Shown piece by piece: positions 26,135-33,339 of a stretch of 64,000 bases of DNA; position 1 is the stretch's first letter, and the number at the start of each line of letters is the position of its first letter. Under the pieces are notes generated by a model that saw only the letters and a program-made list of their open reading frames with translations, made no database searches and was not told the origin of the DNA. The DNA lies in contig DATNPK010000028.1 of the NCBI GenBank assembly GCA_036703275.1, positions 186,001-250,000 on the forward strand. Direction: 5' to 3'. The translations under genes were made by a program, and so were the position numbers. This DNA comes from Coleofasciculaceae cyanobacterium. Its GTDB lineage: Bacteria; Cyanobacteriota; Cyanobacteriia; Cyanobacteriales; Xenococcaceae.

Positions 26135-26173
26135 AAAAAGCGATCGCTCGTGTGTTAGGAGCGATCGCTTTTT
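26135..26173 (-). terminator. Hairpin terminator built on GCGATCGC
   Basis: AAAAAGCGATCGCTC pairs with GAGCGATCGCTTTTT around a nine-base loop. The T-run follows the stem on both strands, so it can act in either direction. It lies just after the stop of the propeller protein gene (leftward), which is the likely user. Each arm contains a HIP1 octamer. Confidence 0.75.
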
Positions 26174-26195
26174 AATTGACTCTAATCGATCTGAT

Positions 26196-27917
26196 CTACA
26201 GTTCAAACACATGGAAAACCGGATTACCGTTGTTTTCCATGGAATAATTGGGTAAATTTGCTTTAATACTATTTAATTCATTTTGATCGATAGTATAAAG
26301 GTGAGAACCCGAATCACTGTTGAGCATTCTAAACACCGGAATAGTTTCTATTGCTGCTGGTTCAAATTCAAAAGCGTGATATTTAACTCCTTCAGAATTA
26401 TAATTCGGCAACTTCTGCTCGATAAAAGTTTTTTCATTCTCATCCATAGTGTATAGATGCGAACCTGTCTGGGTATTAAAAAAGCGATAAATAGGCTTGA
26501 CTCCAGCAATTGTTTCTCCAGTTAAAGCATCCTTATTACTAGTTAGGACAGTATATTTCTCTGCTTCGTCTTGATAGGATAGTTCTCCTGCTGCGCTTTT
26601 TGCTTTAACAACGTTAATTTCATTTTTATCAGTAGTATACAGATGTGAGCCAAGTTTAAACTGATAAAAACGATGAACGTTTTCGGTAGTAAAACGACTC
26701 ATGCCTGGATTACCACGGTTGATGACGAACACATCTCCCGCATTGTTGGTATCGCCAGGAACTAAGCTGCTGATACTAGAATTGAATAATATATTTTGAC
26801 CATCACCGCTGAGAGTAGGAAAAGAATCAGCAGTATAACGCGCGGTAGTTTGCGTAAAGCGATCGCGAACAAAAACATTAGCTTTAGCGTCGGTGTCATT
26901 TGAGACTAAATTATTCGCATCAGACAAGAAAGCAACATATCTTCCATCATCACTGATTGAAGCTTTTTCGCTATAGCCGTTAGATTGAGTACCATTGGCT
27001 GCAACATTAACTCGTTCGGTAGTTTGCTTAATGAGATCGTAAATAAAAATATCGCGCTGTCCATTAGTGTCATCTAAGACTAGATTACTAGCGTCAGATT
27101 CATAGATAATATATTTGCCATCACCACTAATTGAGCCAAAATTAGTATTACCACTGGCTTGAGTGCCATTGGCTGCAACGTTTATTCGCTGAGTGGTTTT
27201 CTCGATGCGATCGTAAACAAAAATATCGTTTAGTCCATTAGTGTCTTCCGAGACTAAATTACTAGCGTCAGATTCATAGACGATATATCTACCATCATCA
27301 CTAATTGAGCCTAGACGAGTAGAACCATTAGCCTCAATGCCACTGGCTGCAATATTGACCCGTTCAGTAGTTTTCTCGATGCGATCGTAAACAAAAATAT
27401 CGTTTAGTCCATTAGTGTCTCCCAAGACTAAATTACTTGCTTCAGATTCGTAGGAAATATATCTGCCGTCATCACTAATGACGCTGGGGTAGCTAGAGCC
27501 GTTGGCTTGTGTACCATCAGGAGCAACACTAATCAATTCGGTGGTTTTATCTACACGATTGTAGACAAAGATATCGTTTAGTCCATTAGTGTCTCCTGAG
27601 ACTAAATTACTGGCAAACGAGGCATAGGTTATATACTTACCATCACCGCTGATCGAGCCAGAACTACTAGAGCCATTAGCTTGTGTACCGTTAGGCTCAA
27701 TACTAATTAGTTCAACAGTTTTATTTAAACGGTTATAAATAAAAGTATCAGTATAGCCGTTAGTATCGTTGGGTACTAAATTAGTAGCATTAGATTCAAA
27801 AGAAATATAACTACCATCATCGCTGAGCGAGCTGGAGCCACTGTATCCATTAGCTTGAACACCATTACTGCCAATGCTAATACGTTCAATAAAATTAGAT
27901 TGTGTTTGATTATTCAT
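26196..27917 (-). CDS. Seven-repeat beta-propeller protein with C-terminal DUF5648-like repeats
   Basis: Residues about 8-380 contain seven repeats of about 57 residues. Each is built like SDDGRYISYESEASNLV, then a DTNG turn, then DIFVYDR and ANGTQANG. This is TolB/PD40-like and seven copies would close one propeller; the DTNG turns may bind calcium. From about 400 to the end come three repeats with GSHLYT(T/M/I)D as core, matching DUF5648. There is no N-terminal signal peptide, so export, if it happens, would use another route. The role is unknown; such proteins are often cell-surface or secreted. The 56-57-residue repeats are similar at DNA level, so copy number may vary between strains. 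Confidence 0.8.
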   Translation of the reverse strand: MNNQTQSNFIERISIGSNGVQANGYSGSSSLSDDGSYISFESNATNLVPNDTNGYTDTFIYNRLNKTVELISIEPNGTQANGSSSSGSISGDGKYITYASFASNLVSGDTNGLNDIFVYNRVDKTTELISVAPDGTQANGSSYPSVISDDGRYISYESEASNLVLGDTNGLNDIFVYDRIEKTTERVNIAASGIEANGSTRLGSISDDGRYIVYESDASNLVSEDTNGLNDIFVYDRIEKTTQRINVAANGTQASGNTNFGSISGDGKYIIYESDASNLVLDDTNGQRDIFIYDLIKQTTERVNVAANGTQSNGYSEKASISDDGRYVAFLSDANNLVSNDTDAKANVFVRDRFTQTTARYTADSFPTLSGDGQNILFNSSISSLVPGDTNNAGDVFVINRGNPGMSRFTTENVHRFYQFKLGSHLYTTDKNEINVVKAKSAAGELSYQDEAEKYTVLTSNKDALTGETIAGVKPIYRFFNTQTGSHLYTMDENEKTFIEQKLPNYNSEGVKYHAFEFEPAAIETIPVFRMLNSDSGSHLYTIDQNELNSIKANLPNYSMENNGNPVFHVFEL

Positions 27918-28902
27918 AAAATAATTATTTTTCTTATTTAGGATGCTTACTTGTCTAACAGTGCCGAGATTTTAAAATAAAAATGTAGATCGCAAGCTGA
28001 ATTGGTCTGACATTCGTTCTCATATCAGATAATACCCTTCTGCTTAGTTAAACATTCAGACCACAAAAAGTAATATTCTTGCTGGCTGTTTTCAAAAGGA
28101 CGCCAAATCTCAATTTTAATTAAATGAAAATCGCTTATGTTTCTAATAAAGATCGACAAATTATATTCTGACGATGCGTTCAAAGTGCAAAACAAATCTC
28201 TTAGTGGAGCGGGTAGTTCACAATCTGACTTCTGCACCGTCTTACGAATTCAACTTTTAAAATCAACCATATAAAGTAAGTATATTTAATTAATATATAT
28301 ATTATTACATTGGCTTTAAGCCCTTGTGTATAAAGATTTAGTGTGGTTATGCTCTTTTAAATTTAAAGCTTTAAGTTAATTTTATAAACAGCGAAAATAT
28401 TGATTTATAGCCTGGATCTTATTTTGCTTATCAGCAATGATCTAGATCGCAGTAAATCCGTGAGATTAATTATTGACAGTTTACTTTGAACGTTTCATTA
28501 CTTAAATCTAAATTTAGATAGAAATAATTTGCCTTGAGATCGACTGATATTCTAAAAATTAAGCACAAAATAAATGATCGATCGTTGAGTTCTTTATGAG
28601 CTTTCTGAGGTTGATTCTGGTGCAAGCTAAAAATAAATAAAACGATTGTGATTAAATTAACAAGATTGTTATCTAGAACCTTTGGCTACTATCACAAAGA
28701 AACGAGATCTCGATCGCTATAGCTGAAACAGTTGTTACAAAAATATTTTAATGGTTTGGATAATCTGCTAATAAGATTCAACTAAGCGATTCATCAGTTA
28801 AAATTCTGTTAACCTTTGAGCGTGGAATAGCTGATTTAAAGATTCCCCTGAAGGAACAAAAAATCAATTATCAAGGTAGCCTTTATCCCTCATCCTTCAA
28901 CT
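27918..28902. other. Spacer, nearly 1 kb, no convincing gene
   Basis: A 70-codon frame on the minus strand (28025-28237, GTG start) is the only open stretch. Its product (with PLRDLFCTLNASSEYN and YYFLWSECL) matches nothing I know and has no ribosome site, so I do not call it. The rest is AT-rich with stops in every frame. Promoters for the leftward propeller gene and the rightward ABC gene must lie here. Confidence 0.5.
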
Positions 28903-30744
28903 ATGACTAAACCCGTTCTAGATGTTCGCCATTTACAAGTCCAATTTACTACCGAAAGTAAACCTATTGTTGCCGTCGATCATCTCAACTTCCAACTTAG
29001 TAAAGGGGAAAAGTTAGGCATTGTTGGGGAGTCGGGTTCGGGTAAGTCAGTAACTTCGTTGGCGATCATGGGCTTAGTTCCTACTCCTGGGCGTATTACT
29101 CAGGGCAAGATTCTGTTTACCCCCGAAGGCAGATCGACAGTCGATCTATTACAGGTGAACGAAGCCGAACGTAGAAGCTACCGTGGCGGAGAGATCGCCA
29201 TGATTTTTCAAGAACCGATGAGTGCGTTAAATCCCGTTTATGACATTGGGTTTCAACTTACAGAGGCTATTTTATTACATCAAAAGGTGTCTTCTGTTGA
29301 AGCGAGAATCAAAGCGATCGCCCTGTTACAAGAAGTTCAGCTTTTACCCAGTGATGAAGAGTTGAAACAGCAGTGTAGTCAAGAAAATCCGAACTATAGC
29401 GATCGAGAATTAACCAACTGGATCAATCGACGCAAGCAAGAAATACTCAAACGCTATCCTCATGAACTATCTGGGGGACAGCTACAGCGGGTAACAATTG
29501 CGATGGCGATTTCCTGTAATCCTGCTGTTTTGATTGCTGATGAACCTACAACAGCCTTAGATGTTACGGTTCAGGCTACTATCTTAGATTTGTTGCGTAA
29601 TCTTTGCCAAGAACGAGGCATGGCTTTGATTTTTATTACCCACGATCTTGGCGTAATCGCTGAACTGGTTGATTCGGTAGCGGTAATGTATCTTGGGAAG
29701 GTAGTAGAAACAGGAAAGATTAAGTCTGTCTTTAAACAACCCCAGCATCCCTACACTAAAGGTTTGCTTGCTTGTCGCCCTCGTCTAGATCGTCGGCTGC
29801 AAACTTTACCTACAGTAGTAGATTTTATGGATGTATCTACCACCCCAGAAGGTGAAATTAAGATTACCGAGAAGCGAACAGATATAGAACATAAGCTCAA
29901 TCAAGTTGTTACTGAAGCCGAACAGAAATCCAGATTAGAACAGCTTCTAAAACAAAAGCCTTTGATGTCTGTCAAACAGCTACGGGTTGGCTTCGCGATC
30001 AAGGGCGTATTTGGCAAAACTAAGAAATATATGATGGCGGTAAACGACGTTTCTTTTGAAGTTTATCCAGGGGAAACTTTAGGACTAGTAGGGGAATCTG
30101 GCTGTGGGAAATCTACTTTAGCCAGAACGTTGCTACGTTTGATTGAACCGATGGAAGGTGATGTTATGTTTGACGGCGACAACATTACTAATTTATCACT
30201 AAGAAGCCAGAAACTGCGATCGCTGCGCCGACAAATGCAGATTGTGTTCCAAAACCCCTATAATTCTCTTAATCCTAGGATCAATATTGGTAAAGCGATC
30301 GCCGAACCTTTAGTCGTGCATAACATCAAGTGCGATCGTCAAAAGAAGGTAGCCGAACTTTTAGAACGGGTTGGTTTAAATCCTAACATGATCGACCGTT
30401 ATCCCCATGAATTTTCTGGTGGACAGAGACAACGAGTATGTATTGCCAGGGCGTTGGCATTAGAACCGCAATTTATTATTTGTGATGAGTCCGTTTCCGC
30501 CCTGGATGTTTCGGTACAGGCGCAGGTATTAAACCTACTCAAAGAACTACAGACCCAGATGGGCTTAACCTATATCTTTATCTCCCACGACTTAAGCGTG
30601 GTTAAATTTATGAGCGATCGCATCATCGTGATGAACAAGGGCAGAATCGAAGAGATCGGCACGTCAGAAGAAATCTATCGCAACCCCAAAACTGAGTATA
30701 CTCGCAAATTAATTAATTCTATTCCTACAGGAGAATTAGATTGA
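28903..30744 (+). CDS. Fused DppD/DppF-type peptide ABC transporter ATPase
   Basis: The 613-residue protein has two complete ABC ATPase domains. The first has Walker A GESGSGKS (about 44-51), an insert of about 40 residues, signature LSGGQLQR and Walker B LIADEPTTALD. The second begins at about 350 with Walker A GESGCGKS, signature FSGGQRQR and Walker B IICDESVSALD. The oligopeptide-type C-terminal segment HPYTKGLL is present after the first. It powers import of peptides or related solutes with OppB/OppC-type permeases; one OppC-like permease lies at 7006. In the second domain Ser replaces the usual Pro-Thr after the catalytic Glu (DESVSALD), a common variant. Confidence 0.92.
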   Translation: MTKPVLDVRHLQVQFTTESKPIVAVDHLNFQLSKGEKLGIVGESGSGKSVTSLAIMGLVPTPGRITQGKILFTPEGRSTVDLLQVNEAERRSYRGGEIAMIFQEPMSALNPVYDIGFQLTEAILLHQKVSSVEARIKAIALLQEVQLLPSDEELKQQCSQENPNYSDRELTNWINRRKQEILKRYPHELSGGQLQRVTIAMAISCNPAVLIADEPTTALDVTVQATILDLLRNLCQERGMALIFITHDLGVIAELVDSVAVMYLGKVVETGKIKSVFKQPQHPYTKGLLACRPRLDRRLQTLPTVVDFMDVSTTPEGEIKITEKRTDIEHKLNQVVTEAEQKSRLEQLLKQKPLMSVKQLRVGFAIKGVFGKTKKYMMAVNDVSFEVYPGETLGLVGESGCGKSTLARTLLRLIEPMEGDVMFDGDNITNLSLRSQKLRSLRRQMQIVFQNPYNSLNPRINIGKAIAEPLVVHNIKCDRQKKVAELLERVGLNPNMIDRYPHEFSGGQRQRVCIARALALEPQFIICDESVSALDVSVQAQVLNLLKELQTQMGLTYIFISHDLSVVKFMSDRIIVMNKGRIEEIGTSEEIYRNPKTEYTRKLINSIPTGELD

Positions 30745-30792
30745 GTTCATTTAATACCAATTTAAAATTAAAAATATGACACATCATTATTT

Positions 30793-30813
30793 GTAGGGGC
30801 GATTCGCCCTTAC
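30793..30813. repeat. Dispersed palindrome GTAGGGGCGATTCGCCCTTAC
   Basis: This 21-base inverted repeat belongs to the same family as the palindromes at 21511 and 58205. It lies in the convergent spacer between the ABC ATPase gene and the GH5 relic. Weak inverted ends (ATACCAATTTAAA and its partner near 30830-30850) flank it, which may outline a small MITE. Confidence 0.55.
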
Positions 30814-30885
30814 GATTAATCTATAATGAATACCGTTTAATTTAGTATAAATATTGCAACATCAAAGATACAGCGATTCTATTTT

Positions 30886-31612
30886 TTAAAGATTCTCACA
30901 ATCAACACATGATGACTTTACTGGATTAGTAGACTTTGCCCACTCCTCTTTTAGCCAATCACGAACAAAAATCCCCATTTTTTTGCCCCCTAACACGCGA
31001 TCGTTTTCATCTACCAGCCTGGGAGAACAATAGTGATCGTAAGTCCAAATTGTCCAGTTTATATTAGGTCGTTTGTTTAAAAATTCTTTCATCGGTTGAC
31101 CAAATTCTGCCGTTGTCGCCTTGCCAAATTCCCACTCAGCATCGGCCTGCCAACCAAATTCAGTCATAAATATGGGAACGCGATCGGCTGCTTTACCAAA
31201 TACTTGCTCCCAGTCATATTCTAAACCTAGTTCTTTGGACCAACTTTTTTCCATTCCCCCATAGGTGTGATTGACATAAGCGAGATTGTTGCCCTCAAAA
31301 GGATATTCAGGGGCAAATTGAATAATTTGCGCCCATAGAGGAGAAGCAATCAAAATAATGTTGTCTGGGGCTTGTTCTCTTCTTAAATCTACCCACTTTT
31401 GCGCAACATCGCGCCAATTTTGCCAATTTTCCGCAGTTAGCAGTTTGGGATAACCAGGTTCATTATAAAGCTCAAAAATAACGTTGGGATAATTGCTAAA
31501 GCGGGGTGCCATATAACGCCAAAAATCTTTGGTTTTTTGCTGTGTTTGTGGTGATCGCCAGTCTGCGCCCTCATCGCCGTCTACTGCGTGCCAATCGACA
31601 ATGCAATAAAAA
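30886..31612 (-). pseudogene. GH5-family glycoside hydrolase lacking its N-terminal part
   Basis: The remnant reads from CIVDWHAVDGDEGADWRSPQ through the general-acid motif FELYNEPG to the nucleophile motif IFMTEFGW and the end WTYDHYCSPRLVDENDRVLGG. These are the two catalytic Glu regions of GH5 cellulase-type TIM barrels. The first strands of the barrel and any signal peptide are missing. The frame meets a TGA just where the left copy of a 123-bp direct repeat begins (31613). An internal ATG at 31512 could give a 208-residue product, but it would not fold as a complete barrel. I treat it as a truncated gene. Confidence 0.8.
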
Positions 31613-31735
31613 TTTCAACTAGTTAAAGATTTAGTTCTAATTAATTGGAGAAGTGAAAGCTAAATTTAGCTTGGGACTTATATTTAGATGAGATCGCCTT
31701 TTTTGGTTATGTCTTTGAGTAAAGAAGCGATCGCT
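31613..31735 (+). repeat. Direct repeat, left copy (123 bp)
   Basis: This 123-bp segment is repeated at 32414-32536 with only two mismatches. It starts at TTTCAACTAG and ends in AAGCGATCGCT. Its first part encodes the last codons of a VapC-type protein (FQLVKDLVLINWRSES and stop), which make sense only in the right copy. The left copy is therefore the duplicate. It cuts off the GH5 gene. Confidence 0.9.
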
Positions 31736-31761
31736 CATCTATTTAAATATTCTATGAAAAT

Positions 31762-32319
31762 ATGAATAATTTAGAATCTAGAATTGCAATTCTCAAGCAA
31801 AAGCTAATTAATAATCCTAGATTAAATCCACCAATAGGATTAGAAAAAGTGCTTGAACTAGAAAAGAAATACGAAATAGAATTGCCTGCCGAGTATAGAG
31901 CTTTTATAACTACCGTTGGCGATGGTGGATTAGGTTTATTAAGTCTGGAATGTTCTTTAGAAAACCTAGTTATATTAGGTAATAATTGTTTGGTATTAAG
32001 TGCTAATTATTTAGTTAGTAATGATTTTTTCAGAACTCCATTTATTCATACTTCAGCTTATATTCCTAATGACGATCCGTATTTTATAGAATTAGAAGAA
32101 AAATGTGATCGCAAAGAAATAACAGAGTCAGAATTTGATGCAGCTTATTATTATACAGCCGCAGGAACAATGATTATCAGTGATGAAGGATGCGGTTACT
32201 ATGAACGTTTGCTAATTACTGGTCCAACAAGAGGACAAATTTGGGCAGATGGAGAGGTTACCGACCAAGGATACATTCCACGAAATGTCGGCTTCCTAGA
32301 TTGGTATGAGAATGGTTAG
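31762..32319 (+). CDS. SMI1/KNR4 (SUKH) family protein
   Basis: The 185-residue protein has the SUKH-fold pattern: LEKVLELEKKYEIELPAEYRAFITTVGDGG near the start. A block typical of these immunity-like proteins follows, with GTMIISDEGCGYYERLLITGP and GQIWADGE. SUKH proteins commonly protect cells against toxins of contact-dependent or polymorphic systems, but many are solitary. Here the gene lies between the two copies of a 123-bp direct repeat, next to toxin-gene scraps. No toxin gene partner is present nearby. The ATG has no strong ribosome site. It looks like an accessory gene gained with the repeat. Confidence 0.8.
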   Translation: MNNLESRIAILKQKLINNPRLNPPIGLEKVLELEKKYEIELPAEYRAFITTVGDGGLGLLSLECSLENLVILGNNCLVLSANYLVSNDFFRTPFIHTSAYIPNDDPYFIELEEKCDRKEITESEFDAAYYYTAAGTMIISDEGCGYYERLLITGPTRGQIWADGEVTDQGYIPRNVGFLDWYENG

Positions 32320-32464
32320 CCAAAACGATAAATTTGCTAGTCACTGTGATGCCATAATTACTGCAACTGGATTGCAACACAACTTAGTAGTTGTTACCAA
32401 CAATATCAAACATTTTCAACTAGTTAAAGATTTAGTTCTAATTAATTGGAGAAGTGAAAGCTAA
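32312..32464 (+). pseudogene. VapC (PIN-domain) C-terminal remnant
   Basis: Fifty codons from an ATG overlapping the SUKH stop read as the last part of a PIN toxin: SHCDAIITATGLQHNLVVVTNNIKHF and then LVLINWRS. The Asp in this block is one of the acidic residues of the PIN nuclease site. The first two thirds of a VapC, including the N-terminal catalytic Asp, are missing. The last 51 bases belong to the right copy of the direct repeat. The antitoxin gene is also absent. Confidence 0.78.
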
Positions 32465-32536
32465 ATTTAGCTTGGTACTTATATTTAGATGCGATCGCCT
32501 TTTTTGGTTATGTCTTTGAGTAAAGAAGCGATCGCT
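32414..32536 (+). repeat. Direct repeat, right copy (123 bp)
   Basis: This segment matches 31613-31735 at 121 of 123 positions. Here it is continuous with upstream vapC sequence, so it is probably the parental copy. The two copies bracket the SUKH gene and most of the vapC relic, about 680 bp. Confidence 0.9.
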
Positions 32537-32567
32537 AATTTTATATGTGAGATTAAAGAAAGATTAC

Positions 32568-33230
32568 ATGAACTTAATTAAGCTTTCAACAATCTATTTT
32601 GTAGATTTTGTTCCTAGAATTAGTTTAACCCAAGGCTATACAGAGATACGAGAAGAGCAATTTATTGCAGTAGGGTTTGAAAAAAGCAAAGTTGCAACAA
32701 ATTGGGAAGATACAGATCGCTTTAATATTATTGTTTTAAATAAAGCTTGCGACCAAAAATATTATATTGCGAAGATAGAGCATTCAGCCGATGTTTTATC
32801 TCCTAAATATATTGAAGATGAATTGAACGTTCATTGGGTTGAAAAAACTATACAACCGTCAAATAAAGAATTGCTCGGTAATTTATATTCACTAAATGAC
32901 TCACGCTCTGAATATAGATTAACTATTAATGATAAACCTTACTTGTTTTATGAAAAGTATCTCTGCTACTTAATGTCTGTCAGTTAAGAAATTTGGCAAA
33001 ATTACAATAAGACTACTGAAGTTTTACCCTTTCTTTGGATACGTTGTCAACTATCATCAAGATATTTTGGTTCCGCTCTAGATTATTTACCTATGAAGAC
33101 GCTTGAATATTCAATTAATATCCGCTCTTTGTTACAAACATCAATTTTTCAATATTGTCCTTTTGAAGTTTGGGATGAAAATGTAACTATAAATGGTAAA
33201 AAAGTTACCTTAGAATCAAAACAAATTTAG
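32568..33230 (+). pseudogene. Unknown protein gene interrupted by an in-frame stop
   Basis: From the ATG at 32568 (AAAGAAAG nine bases upstream) the frame encodes 139 residues to a TAA at 32985-32987. The same frame then stays open for 80 more codons to a TAG at 33228. The downstream part reads plausibly (PFLWIRCQLSSRYFGS, FEVWDENVTINGKKV). One nonsense change would therefore split a gene of about 220 codons. I recognise no family; the composition is AT-rich and resembles accessory immunity or toxin genes. It could also be two proteins, but no start or ribosome site precedes the second part. Confidence 0.5.
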
Positions 33231-33339
33231 CTATCTTATGACTTGTCGCTAATCCTTTAGGACTGCTTCTCTTCATTTTTAACTTATTTGTTGTATTTAA
33301 CTTTTTAATTTATTGTCCAGCAAAATAAAATTATTAACT

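Noticed and set aside
28025-28237. 70-codon minus-strand frame
   Set aside because: GTG start without a ribosome site, no recognisable motif and isolated in a long AT-rich spacer.
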